A stretch of DNA of 64,000 bases from JAWRCU01 sp033542235 (GTDB lineage Bacteria; Pseudomonadota; Alphaproteobacteria; Rhizobiales; Rhizobiaceae). The notes beneath the pieces are model-generated. The model had not been told where the DNA came from, ran no database searches, and saw only the letters and a program-made list of their open reading frames with translations. A program made the translations under genes and the position numbers. Positions 24,745-33,262 of this stretch are shown piece after piece (within the stretch, counting starts at the first letter, position 1; each line of letters starts with the position of its first letter). The stretch lies in contig NZ_JAWRCU010000003.1 in NCBI RefSeq assembly GCF_033542235.1, positions 558,001 to 622,000 on the forward strand, in the 5' to 3' direction.

Positions 24745-25434
24745 ATGATCGCACCCAAGATCATGGTCGTGGAGGACGAGGAGCCGCTCTGCGTCCTCCT
24801 CAAATACAACCTCGAGGCTGAAGGCTATCAGGTCGAGATCATCAGCCGCGGCGACGAGGCTGAAATCCGGCTGCAGGAGAATGTGCCCGATCTTCTCGTG
24901 CTAGACTGGATGCTGCCGGCCGTATCGGGGATCGAGCTTTGCCGGCGCCTGCGCATGCGTCCCGAGACCGAGCGGCTGCCGATCATCATGCTCACCGCGC
25001 GTGGCGAGGAGAGCGACCGGGTGCGCGGCCTCTCTACGGGTGCCGACGACTATCTGGTCAAGCCGTTCTCGACGCCGGAGTTCATCGCCCGCGTGCGGGC
25101 GCTCTTGCGGCGCGCCAAGCCGGAAGTGCTTTCCAGCGTGCTCAAGGTCGGCGACATCGTGCTCGACCGCGAGGCGCACCGCGTCTATCGCAAGAAGAGC
25201 GAGATCAAGCTCGGGCCGACCGAGTTCCGGCTGCTCGAATTCATGATGCAGCATCCGGGCCGGGTCTTCTCGCGCAGCCAGCTCCTCGACAATGTCTGGG
25301 GCGAGACAATCTATATCGACGAGCGCACGGTGGACGTGCATGTCGGCAGGCTGCGTAAGGCGGTGAATAACGGCCGCATGCCCGACGTCATCCGCACGAT
25401 TCGCGGCGCCGGCTACGCGATACGCGAGAACTGA
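24745..25434 (+). CDS. phoB: Phosphate regulon response regulator PhoB
   Basis: A 229-residue OmpR-type regulator. Receiver: EDEEP acidic pocket (10-14), phospho-acceptor Asp54 in LLVLDWMLPAVSGIEL, and the Lys of YLVKPFS. DNA-binding winged helix: LGPTEFRLLEFMMQHPGRVF and the recognition-helix segment SQLLDNVWGETIYIDERTVD, both PhoB-specific. When phosphorylated it binds Pho boxes such as the one before pstS. No phoR is present in this cluster, so its kinase must be encoded elsewhere. Confidence 0.97.
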   Translation: MIAPKIMVVEDEEPLCVLLKYNLEAEGYQVEIISRGDEAEIRLQENVPDLLVLDWMLPAVSGIELCRRLRMRPETERLPIIMLTARGEESDRVRGLSTGADDYLVKPFSTPEFIARVRALLRRAKPEVLSSVLKVGDIVLDREAHRVYRKKSEIKLGPTEFRLLEFMMQHPGRVFSRSQLLDNVWGETIYIDERTVDVHVGRLRKAVNNGRMPDVIRTIRGAGYAIREN

Positions 25435-25497
25435 CGGGGAGTGCTCCCCTGATCCTTGCCCCTGTCTTTAGCGCGTTCTGCTATTCGCTTGAGGCAG

Positions 25498-25564
25498 GCG
25501 CTGCCCCTCACCCTCACCCTCTCCCCGTGAAAAACGGGGAGAGGGTAAGGGTGAGGGGCAGCGC
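25498..25564. repeat. 67-bp near-perfect palindrome (31-bp arms) between phoB and the autotransporter
   Basis: The arms 25498-25528 and 25534-25564 are complementary except for one mismatch, with a 5-nt GAAAA loop. Outside them GCGTTCTG and CAGAACGC add weaker symmetry. The inner core CCCTCTCCCCG / CGGGGAGAGGG is shared with the palindrome inside ftsY. It sits between convergent genes and would also act as a bidirectional terminator-like hairpin. Confidence 0.9.
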
Positions 25565-25589
25565 CAACTCAAAAACAGAACGCTCTGCT

Positions 25590-28500
25590 CTAGAACCTCA
25601 CCTCCAAGCTCGCACGGAACCCGTTCTGCTGGGCCTTTGACGCGAGCTGGCCCTGGTAAGCCAGGCCGAGCGTTGCTTTGGAGGAGAGGTTGAGGTCGAG
25701 ACCTGCCTGGAGGATGGCGGCGTCCTCGGCGATCGGAGTCCCGGCGATGGTGAAGGGGGCGGAGCCGCTGAAGGCAAGGCTGGCCTCGGGCGTCACATCG
25801 CCAAAGGCATGGCGCCAGCCGAGCATGCCGCGCGCAGTGGCCGTCACGGAGCCGAGGCTGAAGTCGGCGGAGGCGCGCAAACCGACTGTCGTGAATGTGT
25901 CATCGGTGTTCGAGGACCGGCTGGCGAGAGCCGCGGCACCGCCCGTTTCCGTAAAGCCATCGGTATGCAGACTGACATAGGCCAGGTTGGCAAAGGGCTC
26001 CAGCCCGATGCTGCCGGCCTTGATGTCATAGGCGAGCTCGCCGAATGCCTGTGCGGTGCCGGCGTCGTAGTCGGACGATAGCCTGTCGGCAAAGCCGGCG
26101 AAGGCGACCGAGCGGACGGTCGAGATGTCGTGCCAGCTATAGGCAACCCCTGCCCTGAAACCCAAGGCGCCGCCCATCACGCCTTCCCATTGCCCGCCAC
26201 CATAGAGGCCGAAATGCCAATTGGTGCTGTCGCCGGAAGAGGCGCGTTCGTCGACCCCGAAGGTGGTGTGGCTGAAGCCTGTTACCACGCCCAGCCGGAT
26301 GGTATCGGAGAGTGGGGCATCGATGCCGGTCAGAAAGCCACCGGTCGCCGACGATATCTCGGCCGCATTGCCGTCACCGTCCCGATCGCCCCAGGCACCG
26401 AAGGCGGTACCCCAGGCCGCCAGCCGGCCGGCGTCGGCAGGCGCCAGCGCTGCCGCGATGGCCGGGGTGGCGCCGCCCTCTGCGCCATAGGCCAGGACAG
26501 GCACGTTGGTGGCCGCCACGGTGCCGAAGGCCGAGCGGATACGGTCGTTGACGGCATCGCGCAGCAGTGCACTGTCCTCGATCAGCGTGCCCTTGACCGA
26601 GGCATGTACTTCTCCCGTCAGCTGATCGAAGGAATCGCGGATCATGGCATCGTCTTCGGCGAAGGTGACGATTGCCCCATAAAGCGGATTGGCGGGATCG
26701 AACGTATCGAGGCTGCCGGCCGCGGCCTTCTGGTTGCGAGTCAGCGCCTTGTCGGCAAAAGCGACATCGTTGCGGTTCAGCTTCAGGAAGACATTCCTGG
26801 CGTCGTAGAGCAGCGTCGGGTCCAGGAAGGCAAACTCGGAGACCACACTGTCGAACCTGCCCGACAGGCCGCCATCGGCTGTGAGAATCGCATAGGTCGA
26901 AGAGGGCCTGTAGCTGCCGACCGCACCGATATGTGCGACCGAGCCGCCATGGACGGTGGCTGTGCCGGTGACGTGTACCAGATCGGCTGCAGCGCCGGCG
27001 GGATCGACTTCCACCTCGAGACGTGAGCCGGCGGCCAAGGCTAGATCGCCTTTGATGGTGAGCGTGCCGATGGAATTGCCCGGTGCGATCGTGGCGCCGT
27101 TCTCGACCGTGACCACGGAGGCGGCGTTCGACCCCACGGTGCCATGGCCGCCAAGCATGGTACCCGACAACACATTCATCGAACCGCCGAGCACTGCAGT
27201 CTTATGCGCTTCATCCGAGCCGACGATCAGCGCACCGGCAGATATGGTCGTGGTGCCAATGAAACCGGAGCCATTGCCGTCATAGGCAAGAATGCCGGCG
27301 CCAGCCTTCGTCAGCGTGCCCGATCCGGAAATGTCATTGCCAAAAGCAGCATTTGCGGCCTGGTCCAGCACCAGTGCGGCATTATCGAGGATCGCTCCCG
27401 AGCCGAAGCTTGCTACGGAGCCCACAAGCGTGCCGCCGCTTACCGTCGTGCCGCCGCTATAAGTGTTGGCCCCTGTCAGCGTCAGCATGCCCGAACCGGA
27501 CTTCACCAGCGAGCCTCCCTTGCCGCCTGCGAATCCGCCATCGGAGATCACTCCACTGACTTCGCTCGAACTGTTGTCGCCGCCGACTTCCAGCCTCTTG
27601 CTGCCCAGGAACAGGCCGCCGGCACCCTCGATCGATCCGACGCTTGTTCCCGCTACTGCCAAGCCTGAGATGTCGAATGTTCCTCCGGCATTGATCGCAA
27701 AATGGGCCGCACCGCCCGAGGCATTCCCGAATATCCTCGCTCTGCCGCCATTGCCGATGATGATCGTCGCGTTTCCGGCACTGCTGTCGCCGCTAAAATC
27801 GACCAGCGCGTTCTGCGCGGTGATCGTGGCATGGCCGGCCGTGCTGTGATCGTAAAATCCGGTCCCGTTTCCCGCACTCGGATCGACACCATTGTTATCG
27901 ATCGTGGCGTGCCCGGCATCGCTGTCATCGACAAACAGGACGGCGGACGCCGGGCCATTGATGATGTGGATATCGGAGGCGCTGCTTGCGCCTGCGAAAA
28001 CCACGGTACCCGCATCGTTGTTGGAGATGGTCGTGATTGCCGACGTGTCGGCGTTCGAAATCCGGAAAGTGCCGTCGTTGCGGACCGTCACCGATCCCAC
28101 GATCGCTGCCTTGTGGGCGCCGTCCCCGAGTTGCAGGGTACCGTGCCCGACCGTCGTGCCGCCTGAGTAGTTGTTGTTGCCGGAAAGCGTCAGCGTACCG
28201 GCACCGATCTTCAGCAGGCCGCCGGAACCCGTCAGGGCCTGCGCCACGGTGAAGGTGTTGGATGCATCTGCGATATCGAAGCCGCCGCCCGGATTGCCCC
28301 AGATGACTGTGCGGTCAGTCTGGTGGAAGCCGTTGCCGGTGACCTGCAGCGTGCCGCCTTCAAACTGCAGCGCGTTCGCAAGCTGGCCGAGATTGCCGTC
28401 CGATGATACCGAAAGCTCCCCGCCGCTGAGCACGGTATTGCCGGAATAGAGGTTCTGCGCACTGAGCACCAGGGTTCCGGCGTCGGTCTTGTTGAACCCG

Positions 28501-31373
28501 TTGACGCCGTCGATCACGCTCTCGATCGTTGCGGTCGCGCCGCCACTGACGCGGATGACCGGCGCCGTGCCGCCCGTCCCGACGAGGCTGACAGTATCGC
28601 CCGTCAGCCGATAGCCGTCGGTCATGAACTGCATGCCGGTCGCGGAAACGGCGCCGTCGCCATCGTCGACGTAAACCGCACCTGCCTCTCCGCCGAAAAT
28701 CGCAAAGCCCGGCTGCGGCGCCATCGGGCCGACGAATTGGCCGGTGGTATCGGCCCAGGTGTTGGAAAAGACGCTCCAGGTGCCGGTGCCGCCGCCCATA
28801 TGGCCGGCGCTTGCCTGCCCGTTGGCATTCCATAGGTTGAGCGTCAGCGACTGCGTATTGATCAGGTTGATCTGTTTGTCGGCCGTGAGGATCTGCAGGG
28901 ACATGCCTGCAGGCGGTGCGAAGCCGCCATTGTTGATGCTGAGCGAGCCGCCCCACTTGAACAGATTGTATATGCCCGGGCCCATGCTGCCCATGTCCGT
29001 GACGTTGAGCGTCGAATGGCCGATGGTCAGCCCGCCGGTGACCACGATCCGGTCGCTCTGGCCGGGCGTGCTGAAATTCGGGCCCGGAGCGCCGAATTCG
29101 AAATCCAGGCTGCTGCCGTCGCCGATCGTCAGGTCGCCATTGACCGTCAGGGTGCCGAGCGATGCGCCCGGCGCCAATGTGCCGCCCGAAACCGTCGTCG
29201 TCCCCACCGACCCGTGCCCGCCGAGCGTCGCACCGCTCTCGACCGTCACGCCGCCGGTGAGCGTGGCGCCGGGATGGGTATCGTCCCCGACGATCAACGT
29301 GCCGGCCGACACCGTCGTGGTGCCGCTGTAGCTATTGGCGCCGTTCAGCACCAGCGTGCCCGTCCCCGTCTTGGCGATGTGCCCGGAGCCCGAAACCAGC
29401 CCGTCCACGGTGAGCTGGGTCAAGGGGTCGACCTGGAAGGTGCTGTCACCGTTTACGATTCTAATCTCACGCTGAGCATTCAAACTGACATTGGCCGTCG
29501 TTTCCAGCGTGCCGTCCACGAGCCTCACGAGCCCAGCCGCGGCCCCCAGGTTTCCATCGCTGGAGATCGCAAGCGTGCCGCCGACAATCCTGGTTCCGCC
29601 GGAATAGTTGTTCGCGGCGTTGCCGAGCACCACCTTGCCCTCGTCACCGGTGAGGTTGTTTATCGCCAATTCCCCGGTGCCAGTGACCAGCCCATTCACC
29701 GTGAATGTCTGGCCCGTCGCGGCAGCTATGCCGCCCGGGCCGGTCAATTGAATTGTCCGATTGCTGGCGCCCGTTCCGGTCATTTCCAGCACGGGAATGG
29801 TGCCGCTCGGAGCAAAGGTCAGCGCGCCGGCAGAATCCCCGAGGGAAGCGTCGGAGGAAATGCTGAGCACCCCGGTAGCGATCGTCCAAGGCGTAAGAGC
29901 GCTTGTCTGGTTGGTCAGGGTCCATTTGCCGGAACCATTCTTCTCGAGGGCTGTGAAGCCCTGATATTGGCTTCCGAGCTGCGACGCATCGAAGGTTGCA
30001 GAAAGAGACGAACCAGTGAGCGCCAATGTGCTGGTGCCGCTTGCGACCACGTTGCCGGTGATGCCGTAGCCAGGCTGCAGCTCCAGGCGGTTGGTGCCCC
30101 CGGTGAATGTGATGGCGTTGGCGCGCCCGCCGCCACCACCCAGGCCGCCGCTGATCTGGCCTGCGTTCTGGATGATCAGGTTGTCGCCGATGATGCCGGC
30201 ACCGCCAGTGCCGGCGCCGCTGTTCTGGCCGCCGGTGATCACGGCGGCATTATTGATGGTGAGGTGGGTACCCACGATACCAGCGCCCGCGGCGCTGACG
30301 CCGCCGCTTCGGCCGCCGACGATCGTGCCGCCATTGGTCACGAGGCCCCCGCTCCAGGCGATCACACCAGCTCCGCCTGGCCCCGGAGCTGCCGCCCCGA
30401 GACCACTGTCCGTGGACAATATGGCGCCATCGGTGGCGCCGCCTGCTATTGTGCCGAAATTCGTCAGCGTTCCAGTGCTGACCAGATTTACGCCGGCTCC
30501 ACCCCCGCCGCTGGTTGCGGCATTGCCTCCATTCGGAAGCTCGGGCGTTCCCGGATTGCCGCCCTTTCCGCCGAGGATCTGCCCGCCCGCCAGATTGTCG
30601 ATGGTAGCGCCCGAACCGATGACGAGAACACCGTCACCGCCGCCGCCGCCATTGCCGGCAAAGCCTGCGCTTCCGCCATTGCCGCCAGCGCCGCCTATGA
30701 CCTGACCGCCATTCTTGATGCTCACAGTCGTGGCGTCCACGATGATGCCGGAGCCGCCGCCGCCGCCACCGCCTGCGTCTGCGGCAGGATCACCGGAATT
30801 GCCGCCGTTGCCGCCCTTGCCGCCCTTGATCACCGTGCCGACGCCAACGGAGGGTGTGGAAGCCGCATCGTTTATATAGACGCCGGCACCACCACCCCCG
30901 CCGCCGCCGCCCATGCGGGCGGTGGGTATGTTTCCATCGCCGTCTTCGCCGTCACCTCCGGTCACCGAAGCATTGACGCCCGCGGACCCGGTTGCCCCCA
31001 CCGCGCCGCCAGCACCTCCGGCGGCAGTACTGCCGCCGGAATCGCCGCCAGTCGCGCCATCTCCGCCATTGCCGTTGCTGGACGGATTTCCCGGCGTTTC
31101 TGTGATTTCGACAGGACCGACATCGCCGGCGTTGCCGCCATTGCCATTCCCTGCACCGCCCGCAGTGTTCCGGGTCGGCCTTGCCCCAACACCTGAGGGC
31201 GCACTGCAAGCGGGAATGTTGCTGGGCGAGCAGTCAGCAGCGAAAGCAGCAGAAGTGATGCCACAGAGGCCAAGGGCGAGCAGGCTCACGCCGGCGCGAA
31301 GCACCGGACGCTTCGATTGCAGGCTCGAAAACACGCCAGTTTGAGAACCGGAGTCGCGAGCCCCTGTGCGCAT
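25590..31373 (-). CDS. Large autotransporter adhesin-like protein (type Va)
   Basis: A 1,927-residue surface protein. The chosen start (31373) has GGGAGGG upstream; an extension to 31511 would cross the likely promoter. A long signal region ends near GITSAAFAADCSPS. A Gly/Asn/Ala-rich segment of about 350 residues follows (GGNGGNSGDPAADAGGGGGG-like repeats). Then many autotransporter-associated beta-strand repeats of the pattern GTLVLNGANSYSGTTTVSAG, an IAPGNSIGTLTIKGDL-type junction, and a C-terminal beta-barrel of about 270 residues ending RASLEVRF. The passenger should form a long beta-helix outside the cell. No protease or esterase triad is evident, so adhesion or biofilm is the best guess. 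It lies downstream of two other secreted-protein genes on the same strand. Confidence 0.92.
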   Translation of the reverse strand: MRTGARDSGSQTGVFSSLQSKRPVLRAGVSLLALGLCGITSAAFAADCSPSNIPACSAPSGVGARPTRNTAGGAGNGNGGNAGDVGPVEITETPGNPSSNGNGGDGATGGDSGGSTAAGGAGGAVGATGSAGVNASVTGGDGEDGDGNIPTARMGGGGGGGGAGVYINDAASTPSVGVGTVIKGGKGGNGGNSGDPAADAGGGGGGGSGIIVDATTVSIKNGGQVIGGAGGNGGSAGFAGNGGGGGDGVLVIGSGATIDNLAGGQILGGKGGNPGTPELPNGGNAATSGGGGAGVNLVSTGTLTNFGTIAGGATDGAILSTDSGLGAAAPGPGGAGVIAWSGGLVTNGGTIVGGRSGGVSAAGAGIVGTHLTINNAAVITGGQNSGAGTGGAGIIGDNLIIQNAGQISGGLGGGGGRANAITFTGGTNRLELQPGYGITGNVVASGTSTLALTGSSLSATFDASQLGSQYQGFTALEKNGSGKWTLTNQTSALTPWTIATGVLSISSDASLGDSAGALTFAPSGTIPVLEMTGTGASNRTIQLTGPGGIAAATGQTFTVNGLVTGTGELAINNLTGDEGKVVLGNAANNYSGGTRIVGGTLAISSDGNLGAAAGLVRLVDGTLETTANVSLNAQREIRIVNGDSTFQVDPLTQLTVDGLVSGSGHIAKTGTGTLVLNGANSYSGTTTVSAGTLIVGDDTHPGATLTGGVTVESGATLGGHGSVGTTTVSGGTLAPGASLGTLTVNGDLTIGDGSSLDFEFGAPGPNFSTPGQSDRIVVTGGLTIGHSTLNVTDMGSMGPGIYNLFKWGGSLSINNGGFAPPAGMSLQILTADKQINLINTQSLTLNLWNANGQASAGHMGGGTGTWSVFSNTWADTTGQFVGPMAPQPGFAIFGGEAGAVYVDDGDGAVSATGMQFMTDGYRLTGDTVSLVGTGGTAPVIRVSGGATATIESVIDGVNGFNKTDAGTLVLSAQNLYSGNTVLSGGELSVSSDGNLGQLANALQFEGGTLQVTGNGFHQTDRTVIWGNPGGGFDIADASNTFTVAQALTGSGGLLKIGAGTLTLSGNNNYSGGTTVGHGTLQLGDGAHKAAIVGSVTVRNDGTFRISNADTSAITTISNNDAGTVVFAGASSASDIHIINGPASAVLFVDDSDAGHATIDNNGVDPSAGNGTGFYDHSTAGHATITAQNALVDFSGDSSAGNATIIIGNGGRARIFGNASGGAAHFAINAGGTFDISGLAVAGTSVGSIEGAGGLFLGSKRLEVGGDNSSSEVSGVISDGGFAGGKGGSLVKSGSGMLTLTGANTYSGGTTVSGGTLVGSVASFGSGAILDNAALVLDQAANAAFGNDISGSGTLTKAGAGILAYDGNGSGFIGTTTISAGALIVGSDEAHKTAVLGGSMNVLSGTMLGGHGTVGSNAASVVTVENGATIAPGNSIGTLTIKGDLALAAGSRLEVEVDPAGAAADLVHVTGTATVHGGSVAHIGAVGSYRPSSTYAILTADGGLSGRFDSVVSEFAFLDPTLLYDARNVFLKLNRNDVAFADKALTRNQKAAAGSLDTFDPANPLYGAIVTFAEDDAMIRDSFDQLTGEVHASVKGTLIEDSALLRDAVNDRIRSAFGTVAATNVPVLAYGAEGGATPAIAAALAPADAGRLAAWGTAFGAWGDRDGDGNAAEISSATGGFLTGIDAPLSDTIRLGVVTGFSHTTFGVDERASSGDSTNWHFGLYGGGQWEGVMGGALGFRAGVAYSWHDISTVRSVAFAGFADRLSSDYDAGTAQAFGELAYDIKAGSIGLEPFANLAYVSLHTDGFTETGGAAALASRSSNTDDTFTTVGLRASADFSLGSVTATARGMLGWRHAFGDVTPEASLAFSGSAPFTIAGTPIAEDAAILQAGLDLNLSSKATLGLAYQGQLASKAQQNGFRASLEVRF

Positions 31374-31438
31374 GGCGGCGCCCTCCCTTAGACCCCGCAG
31401 CAACGCTCCGACCGCTGAAGCCACAAAGGCCGATTTGC

Positions 31439-31493
31439 TTCGCGAAAGTGATTTTCGCGAAAAATACTTAATTTGATTTGCCAGTGCTGCCAA
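31439..31493 (-). promoter_or_regulatory. Autotransporter promoter with twin TTCGCGAA sites
   Basis: On the minus strand TTGGCA (31493-31488), a 17-nt spacer and TAAGTA (31470-31465) form a sigma-70-like promoter. TTTTCGCGAAAA (31452-31463), a perfect 12-bp palindrome, covers the predicted start. A second TTCGCGAA (31439-31446) follows 15 bp downstream. Two identical 8-bp palindromes overlapping the start site suggest repressor sites; the factor is unknown. Confidence 0.5.
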
Positions 31494-31635
31494 GTCTGAG
31501 GCGGCGGACAAAATTGCTGTGCTTAAGGCCAGCTTTCCAACACTGGAGGTGATGTGCGGTTAGATGGCTTCGGGAGCCTCGGACAATGTTCTCCGGAGGA
31601 CGGTACGCCCGCCGATTAAATTGTCTTCCGATGCG

Positions 31636-33258
31636 CTACTTCGGCGTCCACGCCTGCGCCGGCTTGCCTTGCCTGAGCACATAGAAGCTGGCGCCTTCGA
31701 CGGATTGCCAGCCGCTCGTCGTTCCGTCCGGCCAGATCACGCGAATTTCGGCCTTGCCGGCGTCGCCCAGCCCGAAGTGGCGCCAGCCGAGCTCACCGCT
31801 CGCATGGCCGCCACCCACGCTTATCTCGCGGCGCATCACCTTGCTGTCACCGCACCTCACCTCGATCCATGCGCCGATCGCGTCGCGGTTCGCCCCCGCC
31901 TGCTCGAGCCTGACCTCGATCCAGCCTCCAGCATCGGCGCTGACGTTGCGCCACAACTGCGCCGGCGAATTGCGATTGACGACCACCAGGTCGGGCAGTC
32001 CGTCCAGGTTGAAATCGGCGAGCGCGGCGCCGCGGGAAACCGCCATGCTGGCAACGCCCGCCTTGTCGCCAACCTCCTCGAATTTGCCGTCCGGCAACTG
32101 GACCAGCAGGTCGTTGGGATCCTTCGCCGCGAAATCCGGCATCTCGGCAACATTTCCCTTGGCAATGAAGAGGTCGACCAGGCCGTCATTGTTGACGTCC
32201 TGGAATTCGGCATGCCAGGCGGTGCTCGGATGCCAATCGCCGCCGACATAGGGGCGGTGAGCGGTGACACCCTTTGCATAGGCGACATCGGCATAAGACG
32301 GCTCCAGGCGCGTGCCTCGGGAGGTGCTCGCCAGCGTCTGCAGCTTGTTGTCCGCCATGCTGGTCAGGAAATATTCCGGGTAGCCGTCCGAATCGAGATC
32401 GTAGCTGGCGATCCCCATTCCCCAGATGCGCAGGAACTTCCAGCCGTCGGCCGCGGTGTAGAGCGTCGGCTCCTTGCCAAGCTCCAGGCGCCAGAGCTGT
32501 TCCTGGCCGCCCTTGTAATATTCGCGGTCATTGGAGACGCGCAGGCTGGGCAGGCCGGACCTGTTCCAGTCCGTGAACAGCATCGAGAGTGGACAGAAGC
32601 TTGGCTTGAGCGCGACCGGCGGAGCGAATTTGCGCTGCGGCCTGCCGTCGGCCGTCAGCGGACGATGCAGCCAATTGTCCGTGCAGGTGCCCCATGGGGC
32701 CAAGTCCTCGTTGCGATTGAAATAATTGCCGATCGCTATCGTCGGCCAGTCGGCGCCGCGCTCCCATGTGGCGGCAAGCGCGGTCGACCAGGCGTCGCCT
32801 CCGTCGAAGCCCCAGAGCTCGTTGGCGCGTTCGAAGCGGCAGCCGCCGAGCCCGCGCATCACGACATTCTCGCCGACACGCAAGAGCACCAGATCCGTAT
32901 TGCCGTCGCCGTCGACATCCAGCGGGTAGGCGCCGGTCACCTTGTCCAGTTCGAGCCCGCTCTTCTGGGCAACGAACTTGAGCGCACCACCGCGCGTGCT
33001 GACGTTCCTGTAGAATTTGGCCGGCGCCTCGCCGCCGGCAAGCAGCATGTCGGGATAGCCGTCGCCGCTGCAGTCGAAGGTCGCGACTCCTCCGCCGACG
33101 ATGTATTGCCAGTCGCCGGCATAGACGCTGTCGAGGCCCGAGGTCGCGGTTTCCTCCAGAAAGGACGGGACAGCGACGGCATTGTTTGCAGCGTGCGAAG
33201 GCACCGCGCCGGTAGCACCGAAGGCGAGGAGTATTCGACATAGAGAGGAGGCTCGCAT
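31636..33258 (-). CDS. Secreted CRTAC1-like FG-GAP/VCBS repeat protein with ASPIC/UnbV domain
   Basis: A 540-residue exported protein. Signal segment CRILLAFGATGAVPSHA. At least five Ca-binding FG-GAP/VCBS-type loops can be seen: DCSGDGYPDMLL, DVDGDGNTDLVLL, DLDSDGYPEYFLT, DVNNDGLVDLFIA and DFNLDGLPDLVVV, which would build a beta-propeller. The C-terminus has the ASPIC/UnbV module (IGAWIEVRCGDSKVMRREI, then IRVIWPDGTTSGW). The start at 33258 has GGAAGTAGG upstream and is 4 nt after the haloperoxidase stop, so the two are one operon. CRTAC1-type proteins often neighbour vanadium haloperoxidases; the biochemical role is unknown. Confidence 0.85.
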   Translation of the reverse strand: MRASSLCRILLAFGATGAVPSHAANNAVAVPSFLEETATSGLDSVYAGDWQYIVGGGVATFDCSGDGYPDMLLAGGEAPAKFYRNVSTRGGALKFVAQKSGLELDKVTGAYPLDVDGDGNTDLVLLRVGENVVMRGLGGCRFERANELWGFDGGDAWSTALAATWERGADWPTIAIGNYFNRNEDLAPWGTCTDNWLHRPLTADGRPQRKFAPPVALKPSFCPLSMLFTDWNRSGLPSLRVSNDREYYKGGQEQLWRLELGKEPTLYTAADGWKFLRIWGMGIASYDLDSDGYPEYFLTSMADNKLQTLASTSRGTRLEPSYADVAYAKGVTAHRPYVGGDWHPSTAWHAEFQDVNNDGLVDLFIAKGNVAEMPDFAAKDPNDLLVQLPDGKFEEVGDKAGVASMAVSRGAALADFNLDGLPDLVVVNRNSPAQLWRNVSADAGGWIEVRLEQAGANRDAIGAWIEVRCGDSKVMRREISVGGGHASGELGWRHFGLGDAGKAEIRVIWPDGTTSGWQSVEGASFYVLRQGKPAQAWTPK

Positions 33259-33262
33259 CGGC

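Noticed and set aside
29600..31000. Regular Gly-rich repeats that might suggest a CRISPR or satellite array
   Set aside because: Repeats are degenerate at DNA level and encode the autotransporter passenger; no constant repeat/spacer pattern.
29016..31196. Plus-strand open frame (726 codons) opposite the autotransporter
   Set aside because: It mirrors the Gly-rich repeats of the real gene (Ala/Arg-rich text) and has no domain; a shadow of repetitive coding.
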